Below are positions 52,070-60,849 of a stretch of DNA of 64,000 nt, piece after piece. The notes beneath the pieces were generated by a model, which saw only the letters and a list, made by a program, of their open reading frames with translations, was not told the origin of the DNA and did not search any database. Numbering within the stretch: the first letter of the stretch is position 1; each line of letters begins with the position of its first letter. Origin of the DNA: Rufibacter radiotolerans (GTDB taxonomy: Bacteria; Bacteroidota; Bacteroidia; Cytophagales; Hymenobacteraceae); assembly GCF_001078055.1 (NCBI RefSeq), contig NZ_CP010777.1, positions 3,439,001 through 3,503,000 on the forward strand, given 5' to 3'. The position numbers and the translations under genes are program-made.

Positions 52070-53008
52070 CTACAGGTTGATTCTGTATTTGGTAGTGGTG
52101 ATGCCCCCGAAGTTGCCGTAGCCGTTCCTGATGTTGCTGTAGAGGTTCAGGGGTTCTGCAAAGGGGTTGTCCTCAGTGTAATTCTCGCGGGAGCGCTCGT
52201 ACAAGTACAGGTCCTGGGTCAAGTGCTGGAGCGTGACTTCAATGTATTTCACGGGGTAGCCGCTGCCAATATGGGTGATGACCCGGTCTGAATACGTGAT
52301 GGCGCCTTGCTTGGCCCAGCCGTCATCAAACACCTTGCCGGGGGTAATCTGCTCCACATCCTCTCCAAAAACCTCGTCGTTCTCATTGTCTGGGTAAAGG
52401 GTTCCTACCTGACGTCCCTGATCATCAAACAGCTTCAGGAAGAATCGGTAGTAATCCTTTTCTGCCGGGGCGTCGTTTATCTGGATTTTCAGCAAGCCCC
52501 TAAACTCATATTGGTCGTTTCTAGCGTCGGGCTGAAAGGAGGCTGTGGCTACGGGCACCTCGGCGGGCTGGGTCAGTTTGCCTTCAATGGGCGCAAAGCC
52601 GGGGGCACTAATAGAAAGCACGTAGGTCTGGCCTGGCACCGGGGTAAACACATTGGTGGGTTTGTAGGAGCCTTGGGTCATGCCAAACTCAAAGGGCTTG
52701 AACACAAAACCCTGCTTCAGGACGCCATTCTGGTCTTTAATGGCCACGGTGGCGGTGGTGACCAGCCCGTCGCGCCAGAGGTTGTCAGAGGCCAGTACCG
52801 GCTGGCTGCGGCCCACAATCAGGGCTTGGTTAGGGTCTTCGGTATTGAGGTTGAACTGCACGGCCAGCTTGGGGGTATGCGTGGGCACGTCTATCTCCAC
52901 GGTGGTCTCGCAGGCAGACAAACCTACCGCCAGGCCAAGACCCAGCAGCAGCCGTCGGCTGATTATAAGGTGTTTTTCGGAAATCAGGGGTAAACTAAAA
53001 CGGAACAT
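52070..53008 (-). CDS. DUF4249 lipoprotein
   Basis: 312 residues with a lipoprotein signal: LLLGLGLAVGLSAC (lipobox VGLSAC, Cys near residue 33). The mature part starts ETTVEIDVPTHTPKLAVQFNLN, the usual DUF4249 opening, and contains Ig/transthyretin-like strands (PGQTYVLSISAPGF). DUF4249 lipoproteins are nearly always encoded after a TonB receptor, as here with 6 bp between, and are thought to act with it at the outer membrane. Ligand unknown. Confidence 0.9.
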   Translation of the reverse strand: MFRFSLPLISEKHLIISRRLLLGLGLAVGLSACETTVEIDVPTHTPKLAVQFNLNTEDPNQALIVGRSQPVLASDNLWRDGLVTTATVAIKDQNGVLKQGFVFKPFEFGMTQGSYKPTNVFTPVPGQTYVLSISAPGFAPIEGKLTQPAEVPVATASFQPDARNDQYEFRGLLKIQINDAPAEKDYYRFFLKLFDDQGRQVGTLYPDNENDEVFGEDVEQITPGKVFDDGWAKQGAITYSDRVITHIGSGYPVKYIEVTLQHLTQDLYLYERSRENYTEDNPFAEPLNLYSNIRNGYGNFGGITTTKYRINL

Positions 53009-53014
53009 GCGCTT

Positions 53015-55390
53015 CTAGAACTTAAAGGTTTTACTCACAGACGGCAATACAGGAAACAGGCTCACTTGCTTGAACCTGGGCGCATCGCCCTCGTTCTCGC
53101 CGCCGGCGATGTAGATGTAATAGGGGTTCTTGCGGTTGTAGGCATTGTAGAAACTGATGTTGTTCACTACCTCGCCCCAGCTTTTCTTTTTGGTATGACT
53201 CAGGCTGATGTCGGCGCGGTGGTAGGCAGCCATGCGGTAGCCGTTGCGCGAACCGTAGTCATTATAGGTCTGGGTGCCGCCGTAGCCACCCTCCCAGGCC
53301 TCGCCCACCACGTAGCGGGCCTCAGGTAAGGTAATGGAGTTGCCGGTGCCGTACACCCACGTACCAGATAAAGACAGATTGGGCTTCAGCTGATGAATGA
53401 CCACTAACTCAATGTCATGGCGGCGGTCATAACGGTAAGGGTATTTCTCGCCGCGGTTCAGGTCTGGAAACTGGCGGTTAGACCAGGCCAGGGTGTAACC
53501 GATCCAGCCGTTGGTGCGGCCGGTCTTTTTGTGCAGGAACAGCTCCAGGCCATAAGCCCAGCCTTTGCCGGTAGTCACCTTGGTGTCCCAGCTGTTGGAA
53601 ATGCCAATAAAAGAGGCGCCCTCTTTGTATTCAATGAGGTTGTGCATGGTTTTGTAGTAGCCTTCCAGACTCACTTCCAGCTTGTCTTGTGCCAGGGTGC
53701 GGGTGGCACCCATGGCTACCTGATGGCTTCGCTGCGGCTTTACCTTGTCCGTTGACGGAACCCAGAGGTCGGTGGGCAGGCCGATGCCGCTGTTGGTGAG
53801 CAGGTGGATGAACTGGGTCATGTTGGCGTACGAGGCCTTGAGGCTCAGTTTCTCATTGGCAATGAACCGTACCGAGGCCCGGGGCTCCAGCGAGGAGTAA
53901 AACTCTTTGTTCACCGCAAAGCCATTCGCCCGCAGGCCCACGTTCAACTTCACCCGCTCCGACAGGCGCACATCGTCCTCCAGGTACAGGCCCATCTCCT
54001 GCGCATTGGTTTTCACGGTGTTCACGTCCAGGTCCTCGGCGGTGCCGCCGTTGTTGCCCCGCACCTGCAAGGCCCCCGGCTGAAACTGGTGGTCCACAAA
54101 CTGCGTCCCGAACCTGATGTAATGGCTGGGGTTAGGGATAAAGTCAAAATCTAGCTTGGCGCTCAGGTCCCGGATGTTGGAGAGGTACTTGAGTTTGTAG
54201 TTGTAGTCCTTGCCCTGGTAGGTGGCCTCCTCTTCGTTGCTGATGTCAAACTGGTACTTGGTGTAGGTGAGGTGGGTGTTTAGGAAAAGGCGCTGGTTCA
54301 GGACCCGGTTCCACCGGAACGCCGAGGTGAGGTTGCCCCAGCCCAGGCCGGCGCGGCTTTTCTGGTTATCGGTGCGGCTGCCTTCAGAGGTGGCGTAGAA
54401 CTCGTCGTAGCCGGTATAGGCGCTCAGGTAAAGGCGGTCTTTTTCGCTTACCTTCCAGTTGAGCTTGCCGTTGAGGTCATAGAAATAATAGCCGGCCACT
54501 TCGTCTTTGGGCATGAACGGGCGCGCCAGCACGTCAATGTATGTCCTTCGGCCCGAGACAATGAAAGAAGCCTCGTCTTTTTTGATAGGCGCACTTACGG
54601 TGAGGCGGGAGGCAATGAGCCCGATGGAGCCTTCGCCGTCTACCTCGTTCATGTTGCCTTCCTTCATGGAGATGTCCAGCACCGAGGAGAGCCTGCCACC
54701 GTAGCGCGCCGGGAAACCGCCTTTCACCAGTTCCACGTTGTTGAGGGCATCGGCATTGAAGACCGAGAAAAACCCGAACAAATGCGAGGCATTGTAGACC
54801 GGCACGCCGTCCAGCAGAATCAGGTTCTGGTCTGGGCCGCCGCCCCGCACGTAGAGGCCGCTGGTGCCCTCGCCCCCACTCTGCACGCCCGGCAGCAACT
54901 GCAGCACCTTAAGCACGTCTACCTCGCCAAACAGCGCCGGCACCGCCTTTATCTGGGCCACACTCATGTTAATGGTGCTCATACGGGTGGTTTCCCTGAT
55001 GTCTTCCTCTACCTGAGTATTGACAATCTCCACCTCTTGCAACGTAGTCACGGCCGGGGCCAGCAGCAGGTTATGTTGCAGGTCCTTGTCCAGGTAAGTG
55101 GTGAACAGGCCCCGCTCATAGCCCACGTAAGAGGCCACCAGTTTCACGGAGTCTTTGGGAAGGGTAAGGCTGTAGAAGCCATAGGCGTTGGTAGCGGTAC
55201 CCTGGCCCGTCACGGAATTGAAGATGGCTACCCCAATGAGGTTCTCCCCCGATTTGGCGTCGCGCACGTAGCCACTGATAGTGAATTTCTGGGCCAGTCC
55301 GGTGAAAGGCAGCAACAGGAACGCCAGCGCCGTAAATAGCAGCCGGCCACGCCTGGACGCAGAACCAGGGCGCTTGGTGAAAAAGGACAT
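53015..55390 (-). CDS. TonB-dependent receptor (DUF4249 partner)
   Basis: Outer-membrane receptor of 791 residues: signal peptide (to about GLAQ, residue 33), carboxypeptidase-like domain (about 37-115; ISGYVRDAKSGENLIGVAI), plug (about 130-230; QLLPGVQSGGEGTSGLYVRGGGPDQNLILLDGVPVYN), then the barrel ending VLPSVSKTFKF. The VRGGGPDQNLILLDGVPVYN plug is typical of Bacteroidota receptors outside the SusC group. Substrate unknown; no metal or vitamin box is evident upstream. Confidence 0.93.
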   Translation of the reverse strand: MSFFTKRPGSASRRGRLLFTALAFLLLPFTGLAQKFTISGYVRDAKSGENLIGVAIFNSVTGQGTATNAYGFYSLTLPKDSVKLVASYVGYERGLFTTYLDKDLQHNLLLAPAVTTLQEVEIVNTQVEEDIRETTRMSTINMSVAQIKAVPALFGEVDVLKVLQLLPGVQSGGEGTSGLYVRGGGPDQNLILLDGVPVYNASHLFGFFSVFNADALNNVELVKGGFPARYGGRLSSVLDISMKEGNMNEVDGEGSIGLIASRLTVSAPIKKDEASFIVSGRRTYIDVLARPFMPKDEVAGYYFYDLNGKLNWKVSEKDRLYLSAYTGYDEFYATSEGSRTDNQKSRAGLGWGNLTSAFRWNRVLNQRLFLNTHLTYTKYQFDISNEEEATYQGKDYNYKLKYLSNIRDLSAKLDFDFIPNPSHYIRFGTQFVDHQFQPGALQVRGNNGGTAEDLDVNTVKTNAQEMGLYLEDDVRLSERVKLNVGLRANGFAVNKEFYSSLEPRASVRFIANEKLSLKASYANMTQFIHLLTNSGIGLPTDLWVPSTDKVKPQRSHQVAMGATRTLAQDKLEVSLEGYYKTMHNLIEYKEGASFIGISNSWDTKVTTGKGWAYGLELFLHKKTGRTNGWIGYTLAWSNRQFPDLNRGEKYPYRYDRRHDIELVVIHQLKPNLSLSGTWVYGTGNSITLPEARYVVGEAWEGGYGGTQTYNDYGSRNGYRMAAYHRADISLSHTKKKSWGEVVNNISFYNAYNRKNPYYIYIAGGENEGDAPRFKQVSLFPVLPSVSKTFKF

Positions 55391-55502
55391 TGATAGAAGG
55401 GTTTAGGTGTATTGGTCTAGGTCAGGAGAAGGCTTCTTTTTCTCCCTATTATGCCTATTGACAGCCTAAACTACCAATACCCTTACGTCCTTCCAAAAAA
55501 AT

Positions 55503-56435
55503 CTACTTTAAGCCCAAATGGATAATGGCATCGCCTTGGTTTACCACCGGCATGTGGTTCACGCCTACCACGTAGCCGCTGACCAGCGTAGTGATAGGGT
55601 GCGTGACGTAGCCGTAGGGGTCAGAGACAGCGCCTATCTGCTGCCCGCGGCTCACCGCCTGCCCATTCTTCACGAAGCTCCTAAACAGCCCGGCCCGCGG
55701 CGCCCGCACCCAGGTGGTGCGCTCACAGATGATAGGCGGGTGCGAGATGGGCACCGATGTCTCCAGCATGCCCAAATGGTGCAAAACGCGCACCGCGCCT
55801 TCCATGCCCATGATAATGCCCTGTTCATCAAACCGAAGCGACTCGCCGGTCTCGTATACAATGATGGATTTGTCCAGCTTGGCGGCCTCCTGGCGCAAAG
55901 AGCCGGGCCGGTAATTGGAATTAAGGATGAACGGTGCCCCGAACGCCTTGGCCAGGGCCTCGCTTTCGCCGTGCTCCAGGCGGCAGCGTACCTGCGGGAA
56001 ATTTGATTTGCTGCGTCCACCGGTATGGAAGTCAATGCCATAGTCAACCAGCGGCAGAATCTCCTTGGTGAACCTATCTGCCACGCGGCTGGCCAAAGAG
56101 CCTTTGGCGTTGCCCGGAAAACTGCGGTTCACGTCTTTACCGTCCGGCACTTCGCGGGAGAAGTTCAGGAAGCCGTAGATGTTAAGGATAGGAATGGCTA
56201 GAATGGTGCCTTTCAGGGGTTTCAGGATCTCACGCCGGATCATGCGTCGGATCACCTCTACCCCGTTCACCTCATCGCCGTGCATGCCGGCCAGGAGAAG
56301 CAGCACCGGCCCCGGCTCCTCCGCCCTGAACACATGGATAGGAATGTCTATCTCGGTGCCGCTGGGCAGCTTGGAGATGGTGAGCCTAACCAGTTTGCGG
56401 TCTCCCGGGTAGATGGGAATATCATTGATGATCAT
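55503..56435 (-). CDS. Succinylglutamate desuccinylase/aspartoacylase-family hydrolase
   Basis: Zinc hydrolase related to M14 carboxypeptidases, 310 residues. Metal ligands are visible in GMHGDE (about 50-55) and DFHTGG (about 146-151); the catalytic Glu is likely in VYETGES (about 205). The C-terminal part ([33 protein letters not shown]) is a barrel-sandwich (lipoyl-like) domain. The real start is ATG 56435, overlapping the RimK gene by 14 bp; a longer frame reaching 56549 would lie inside that gene. With the ligase and protease upstream this may remove or process an amide-linked amino acid (inference). Confidence 0.9.
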   Translation of the reverse strand: MIINDIPIYPGDRKLVRLTISKLPSGTEIDIPIHVFRAEEPGPVLLLLAGMHGDEVNGVEVIRRMIRREILKPLKGTILAIPILNIYGFLNFSREVPDGKDVNRSFPGNAKGSLASRVADRFTKEILPLVDYGIDFHTGGRSKSNFPQVRCRLEHGESEALAKAFGAPFILNSNYRPGSLRQEAAKLDKSIIVYETGESLRFDEQGIIMGMEGAVRVLHHLGMLETSVPISHPPIICERTTWVRAPRAGLFRSFVKNGQAVSRGQQIGAVSDPYGYVTHPITTLVSGYVVGVNHMPVVNQGDAIIHLGLK

Positions 56436-57357
56436 CACCGCTGTCTGGGTTATTCTTCTGCTTCGCTTTCTTGGCCTTCGGTTTAGCCACCAACAGTTCT
56501 GTAAACTCAATGATCTTGCCGGCAATGTCTTTCTGGGTGGCTTTCTCAATGCCTTCCAGCCCCGGCGAGGAATTGACTTCCAGAATAAGGGGACCGCGCT
56601 TGGATTGCAGCATGTCTACCCCGGCCACGTCCAGGCCCAGAGACTTGGCGGCCATGAGGGCGGCGGCTTTCTCGGCGCGGGACAGTTTGATGAGGGTGGC
56701 GCTGCCGCCGCGGTGCAGGTTAGACCTGAACTCACCTTCCTTGCCCTGCCGTTTCATGGCACCCACCACCTCGCCGTTCACCACAAATACGCGTATGTCG
56801 GCGCCCTTGCTCTCGGCAATGAATTCCTGCACGATAATGCGGGCCTTGAGGTTATGGAAGGCCTCAATCACCGACTCGGCGGCTTTCTGGGTTTCAGCCA
56901 GTACCACGCCCAGGCCCTGTGTGCCTTCCAGCAATTTAATCACCAGCGGGGCCCCGCCTACTTCCTTGATCAGTTCCTTTACTTCTTTGGAGTAGTTAGT
57001 GAAGGCGGTTTTGGGCATACCCAGGCCGGCGCGGGCCATAATCTGGAGGCTACGCAGTTTGTCTCTTGACCGCACAATGGACTGGCTGGCTACCACGCTT
57101 TTCACCTTCATCATCTCAAACTGCCGTACCACCGCCGTGCCGTAAAAGGTCACTGAGGCCCCAATACGCGGAATCACGGCATCTATGCCGGTAAGCAGTT
57201 CGCCTTTGTAAAGAATATGCGGGTCGCCTTTTTCCATGACCAGGTCACAGCGCAGGTGGTCCAGCACCACTGCCTCATGGCCCCGCTGTTGGGCGGCTTC
57301 CACCAGGCGGCGGGTAGAATATAATTTAGGATCGCGCGAGAGGATCGCTATTTTCAT
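56422..57357 (-). CDS. rimK: RimK-family alpha-L-glutamate ligase
   Basis: ATP-grasp ligase of 311 residues. RimK adds glutamates to the C terminus of ribosomal protein S6 in enterobacteria. Motifs: [19 protein letters not shown], the nucleotide loop [19 protein letters not shown] (about 138-156) and the metal-binding [14 protein letters not shown] (about 260-273). A lysine-rich tail ([13 protein letters not shown]) follows. Gene order protease-rimK-hydrolase with tight spacing marks an operon. Whether S6 is the target here cannot be told. Confidence 0.92.
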   Translation of the reverse strand: MKIAILSRDPKLYSTRRLVEAAQQRGHEAVVLDHLRCDLVMEKGDPHILYKGELLTGIDAVIPRIGASVTFYGTAVVRQFEMMKVKSVVASQSIVRSRDKLRSLQIMARAGLGMPKTAFTNYSKEVKELIKEVGGAPLVIKLLEGTQGLGVVLAETQKAAESVIEAFHNLKARIIVQEFIAESKGADIRVFVVNGEVVGAMKRQGKEGEFRSNLHRGGSATLIKLSRAEKAAALMAAKSLGLDVAGVDMLQSKRGPLILEVNSSPGLEGIEKATQKDIAGKIIEFTELLVAKPKAKKAKQKNNPDSGDDHQ

Positions 57358-57379
57358 AAAAGGGAATGTCTTGGGTGAG

Positions 57380-57847
57380 TTACTTCTTTTTGGCTTTGTT
57401 CTTGGCCTTGAGGGACAGATTTTTCCGGGACACGTCTACGATGAAACGCTTGCGGAGCAGCGTACGGCCCAGCAGCACTGGGTACTTCAAGTCGCTGCGG
57501 TCTGAAAGGGAAAACTCGGTTTCCACCTCCTGCCCGTGAATAATGATCTTAGTACGGATAATGTAGCGCTCCTGCACATCACCGAAAGAACTTTTTACGT
57601 TCCGGAGCGAAAAATCTGTGAATTCAAAGGCCTTATGGTTATAGGCAGGGTGCCGGTCATCTAACAATTCAAAGTGAATGGCGCGCTGCCCGTCCGGCTG
57701 GTTTACCTCCCGTATGTTATTGCAGTGGATGGATGAGGTAAAGGCGCCTGTATCTACCTTAGCCTCTATCTCAAACAGCTCCAGCTCCGGAAAATCAACC
57801 ATTTCGCGGCGGCCTATAATACTTTTCTCAGGACTTTTCTTTTTCAT
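57380..57847 (-). CDS. Retropepsin-like aspartic protease (RimB-type, ATP-dependent zinc protease family)
   Basis: 155 residues. The retropepsin active-site motif D-T-G-A is seen in [13 protein letters not shown] (about 31-34) and the hydrophobic flap-side motif in [18 protein letters not shown]. The family (PF05618) was named zinc protease but is aspartic-protease-like; in Pseudomonas the similar RimB trims glutamates added by RimK. Its place as first gene of an operon with rimK fits that role. Basic C-terminal tail (KAKNKAKKK). No signal peptide. Confidence 0.88.
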   Translation of the reverse strand: MKKKSPEKSIIGRREMVDFPELELFEIEAKVDTGAFTSSIHCNNIREVNQPDGQRAIHFELLDDRHPAYNHKAFEFTDFSLRNVKSSFGDVQERYIIRTKIIIHGQEVETEFSLSDRSDLKYPVLLGRTLLRKRFIVDVSRKNLSLKAKNKAKKK

Positions 57848-57878
57848 AGTAGCTCATTTCCGGCACCGGTGAAAACGC

Positions 57879-57914
57879 GTTTTGGGCCTGTTTTCAGGAA
57901 AACGGCTCTAAAAC
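57879..57914. repeat. 36-bp palindromic repeat upstream of the retropepsin gene
   Basis: GTTTTGGGCCTGTTTTC and AAAACGGCTCTAAAAC arms, 32 bp upstream of the start codon. Confidence 0.82.
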
Positions 57915-57935
57915 GGCAAAGGGGTTGAACACTCA

Positions 57936-57970
57936 GTTTGGGGCCGATTTAAAGAAAACGAGCCATAAAC
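57936..57970. repeat. Decayed 36-bp palindromic repeat
   Basis: GTTTGGGGCCGATTT left and GAAAACGAGCCATAAAC right; second of a tandem pair. Confidence 0.6.
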
Positions 57971-57989
57971 AGAGTCTGCTCTCCTTTTC

Positions 57990-58079
57990 TGTCCTTTTGG
58001 AAAAATCTTGTGGGCAAGCTGTAACAGGTTTACTAAAGCGCTTTTCCAGTTCGCCAACAATATCCTTTCAGAATGACAG
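57990..58079. repeat. Decayed TGTCATCCTG-type element
   Basis: Begins TGTCCTTTTGG and ends CCTTTCAGAATGACA, with the inner CTTTTCCAGTTCGCC matching the CTTTCTAGTTCGCCC of the intact copy at 12389-12537. Confidence 0.6.
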
Positions 58080-58103
58080 AAAGAGGGGCAATATAAAAAG
58101 AAA

Positions 58104-58134
58104 AGGAGCCATACTCGTAAGTATAGACTCCTTT
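58104..58134 (-). terminator. Terminator of the sorbosone-dehydrogenase-like gene
   Basis: AAAGGAGTCTATACT-TACG-AGTATGGCTCCTTTT stem (one small mismatch) followed by TTCTTTTT on the minus strand. Confidence 0.78.
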
Positions 58135-58152
58135 CCGAACTCAAATTTTATA

Positions 58153-59364
58153 TTACTTTTTGCCGGTGTAGATAATGCGGTAGATGGCGTCGTTCATGTC
58201 ATCTGAGATCAGCATAGAGCCGTCTGGCATCAGTTCCACGTCTACGGGGCGGCCCCACTCCTTGCCGTTCTGCAACCAACCGGAGGCAAACGGCACAAAG
58301 CTGGACTGGCCCTGGGCATTGGTGCGCACCAGACTCACGCGGTAGCCAATCTTCTCGGTGCGGTTCCAGGAGCCGTGCTCGGCCAGGAAGATCTGGTTTT
58401 TGTATGTGTCTGGGAACATGGTGCCGGTGTAGAACTCCATGCCCAGCGTGCCGCCATGCGGATTAAGCTTCTGCACGGGCGCCACGTAGTCTGCGCATTT
58501 CTTGCCTTTGCCAAACTCGGGGTCCAGGATCTCACCGGCATGGCAGAACGGGTAGCCAAAATGCAGGCCTTTCTTTGGGGCGCGGTTCAGTTCATCGGGT
58601 GGCAGGTTGTCGCCCATCAGGTCACGGCCGTTGTCGGTGAACCAGAGTTCCTTTGTAGTGGGGTGCCAGTCAAAGCCAACGGTGTTACGCACGCCATGGG
58701 CGAATACCTCCAGGCCTGAGCCGTCTGGGTTCATGCGCGTGATGGAGGCGAACACCGGGTCTTTACTGAGGCAGATGTTGCAGGGCGCGCCCACCGGCAC
58801 GTAGAGTTTGTCATCGGGCCCGAAGGCGATGTATTTCCAGCCGTGGTGTTCCTCCGTAGGGAATTTATCATAAACCACCACCGGCTTAGGCGGGTTCTTG
58901 AGGTTGGCGGCTATGTTGTCATAACGGGTGATTCGGCTGATCTCGGCTACGTACAGGGCGCCGTTACGCAGGGCCACGCCGTTGGGCATCTTCAGGCCTT
59001 TGGCCAGCACAATGACCTCGTCTACCTTGCCGTCTTTGTTCTTGTCTGGCAGCGCGTACACGTTGCCTTTGTCGCGGGAACCCACGTACAGCGTGCCATC
59101 GGGGCCCAGCACCATGGAGCGGGCGTTCTCTACTTTCTGGGCATAGTAACTGATCTGGAAACCGTCTGGGAGCGTGATCTTGGCCAGGTTGGCATCGGTG
59201 GCCGGCTTTTCGGTTACGTTTTCTGAGAGCGTGTCCTCGGCCGCAGCCGAAGGCGTTTCCCCTTTGTCTGTGGTGGCTGGGGTATCTGTTTTGGAGTTAC
59301 AGCCCGCCAGGCATAAAAGAACCAGAAGGCTCGCGCTTAAATTAGTGAGAAGTGTTTTTTTCAT
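58153..59364 (-). CDS. Sorbosone dehydrogenase-like PQQ-family lipoprotein
   Basis: 403 residues with a lipoprotein signal LLVLLCLAGC (Cys near residue 22) and an acidic Ser/Thr-rich linker (to about 65). The rest is a six-bladed propeller of the glucose/sorbosone dehydrogenase type: LPDGFQISYYAQKVENARSM, GTLYVGSRDKGNVYAL, VALRNGALYVAEISRI, FDWHPTTKELWFTDNGRD, and conserved CNIC and C pairs. Members use PQQ to oxidise sugars, but many are of unproven activity. Faces the periplasm. Single gene with its own terminator. Confidence 0.9.
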   Translation of the reverse strand: MKKTLLTNLSASLLVLLCLAGCNSKTDTPATTDKGETPSAAAEDTLSENVTEKPATDANLAKITLPDGFQISYYAQKVENARSMVLGPDGTLYVGSRDKGNVYALPDKNKDGKVDEVIVLAKGLKMPNGVALRNGALYVAEISRITRYDNIAANLKNPPKPVVVYDKFPTEEHHGWKYIAFGPDDKLYVPVGAPCNICLSKDPVFASITRMNPDGSGLEVFAHGVRNTVGFDWHPTTKELWFTDNGRDLMGDNLPPDELNRAPKKGLHFGYPFCHAGEILDPEFGKGKKCADYVAPVQKLNPHGGTLGMEFYTGTMFPDTYKNQIFLAEHGSWNRTEKIGYRVSLVRTNAQGQSSFVPFASGWLQNGKEWGRPVDVELMPDGSMLISDDMNDAIYRIIYTGKK

Positions 59365-59394
59365 AGTCAGGTGATAGTTGAAGGTGTTGGTTTA

Positions 59395-60204
59395 TTATGA
59401 GGTGGCTTTCCGGTTTTTCCGGAGCCAGGTGGCCACTGTGTATAGCAGATTGGTATGGCCGGTTTGCAAGACTACCAGTTCATGCTTTTCCAGTTGATTG
59501 AGGAACTCCTGCAGCCGGTCTTGGGAGATGATTTGGTCATACTTGCCCAGAAACACGGTCACCTCAATGTGGCTGTTGTTAAGGATGCGTACAATTTTAC
59601 GGATGTCAAAGGTAAGGTTACTGAAGCCGGTCCAGCTACGGTATACGCGCATTCTTTTCTGCGGCGAGTCCATCTGCCAATTGGCGAATTTCACCAGACC
59701 CGAACTCACCCACTTTTTACGCTCCAGCCAGTTTAGCGTCTTAAAGAAGCGGGTGGGCCGCAGCACAATGCCCTTGAACACGCCCTGCAGCCAACCCGGG
59801 TAGGTAGCAAGGCTATAGAGCAAATGCGTTCTGATACCGTCTGGGGCAATAAGGTACAGTTCGTCTATCTGGTCATGGAACTTCTCCAGCGTAGCCAGCG
59901 CGAACTTGCCGCCCATACTAAACGCCATCACCGAGAACCGCCCAATTTCTTCCTTCTCCAGTAACTGTTGAATAAACTCCTGCAGTTTTCTTTTAGACAG
60001 CGGCTGGTCTGCCTTGCTGAGCGAGCTTTGCCCATGAAAGAACAGGTCAACCGCATACACCGTGTAGTCTGGCTGCAGCGTGCGCGCCATGGCGTCATAA
60101 TAGTGTCCTTCCTGTCCGTACCCATGAAACGCCACCAGCGCCTTGGGCCCGTTACCCATGACGCGGTAATGTAGTTTAGAGGATTTGAGTTGGATGAAGG
60201 ACAC
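59395..60204 (-). CDS. Alpha/beta hydrolase
   Basis: About 269 residues if the GTG at 60204 is used (MSFIQLKSSKLHYRVMGNG). Oxyanion and nucleophile regions are ALVAFHGYGQEGHYY and FSVMAFSMGGKFAL (G-x-S-x-G-like AFSMGG), with a C-terminal Asp (LGKYDQII) and His (TGHTNLLY) for the triad. Substrate unknown. The open frame reaches 60444, but that part overlaps the upstream gene by 79 bp and contains a dispersed palindrome, so the shorter form is preferred. The exact start is uncertain. Confidence 0.8.
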   Translation of the reverse strand: MSFIQLKSSKLHYRVMGNGPKALVAFHGYGQEGHYYDAMARTLQPDYTVYAVDLFFHGQSSLSKADQPLSKRKLQEFIQQLLEKEEIGRFSVMAFSMGGKFALATLEKFHDQIDELYLIAPDGIRTHLLYSLATYPGWLQGVFKGIVLRPTRFFKTLNWLERKKWVSSGLVKFANWQMDSPQKRMRVYRSWTGFSNLTFDIRKIVRILNNSHIEVTVFLGKYDQIISQDRLQEFLNQLEKHELVVLQTGHTNLLYTVATWLRKNRKATS

Positions 60205-60295
60205 GGATTGGTGACTGGAATTAGATGTATCAGGTCTCGGGCGCAAGTTATTGACCAAAGAAGTTTCTTCTACGGATAAAGTTTGGGCAAGAGTT

Positions 60296-60331
60296 GTTTT
60301 AGGGGCGTTTTTCTGAAAAGAGGGTGGAAAC
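60296..60331. repeat. 36-bp palindromic repeat between membrane protein and hydrolase genes
   Basis: GTTTTAGGGGCGTTTTTC and GAAAAGAGGGTGGAAAC arms, imperfect. It lies inside the upstream extension of the hydrolase frame, one reason for shortening that gene. Confidence 0.68.
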
Positions 60332-60365
60332 AGGATGTTCCGTAATTCACCAAACCAATAAAGTC

Positions 60366-60830
60366 CTAGCTTAACTTTGCGACTATCCGCTTCCAGTTTT
60401 GCATATACAGAGTAGCCGCCCAGATGAATATACTGCTCAACCAAAGGAAGTATCCTACTCCCCTCGAGGTAATTGGGCCCATGGTACCACTTTCAGCAGC
60501 TAACACCTCTTTCCAGAAAAGGAAATCTAACGCTAAAAGAAAAGCAATACCAATGGTTGAAAGAGCATTTTTATCATTCTTCAAGGCAAAAATGATTGAA
60601 AAAATATATAACGGGTTTGCAAGCCATATCACCCATTCAAGTAGTCCTCCACCGGCAATGGACATTCCTCCCATGAAAACGAGAAGCCAACCCTCTATGG
60701 ATTGTACCTGCTCTTGGTACACATAGGAAAAGCCTACCTGGGTAAGTGAGATGGCATACAAAACTAAACTAATACCCAAAAGAACTTTTTGTCTGGAGGA
60801 AAGCACCTCCAGCTTAACCATTTGCCCCAT
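60366..60830 (-). CDS. Small membrane protein of unknown function
   Basis: 154 residues with four hydrophobic helices: about 15-35 (LLGISLVLYAISLTQVGFSY), 45-75, 70-85/95-110 (IGIAFLLALDFLFWKEVL) and 125-145 (VGYFLWLSSIFIWAATLYM). No family recognised. Its DNA is visibly AT-richer than the genes on either side, a sign that it may have come by transfer. Starts 19 bp... upstream of it no gene overlaps, and GH20 ends at 60850 on the same strand, so it may be the second gene of that transcript. Confidence 0.8.
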   Translation of the reverse strand: MGQMVKLEVLSSRQKVLLGISLVLYAISLTQVGFSYVYQEQVQSIEGWLLVFMGGMSIAGGGLLEWVIWLANPLYIFSIIFALKNDKNALSTIGIAFLLALDFLFWKEVLAAESGTMGPITSRGVGYFLWLSSIFIWAATLYMQNWKRIVAKLS

Positions 60831-60849
60831 TTCGTTAGTTGCCTTCTAA

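Noticed and set aside
60205-60444. N-terminal extension of the alpha/beta hydrolase
   Set aside because: It overlaps the upstream gene by 79 bp and translates a dispersed palindrome; the hydrolase fold begins after residue 81 of that frame.
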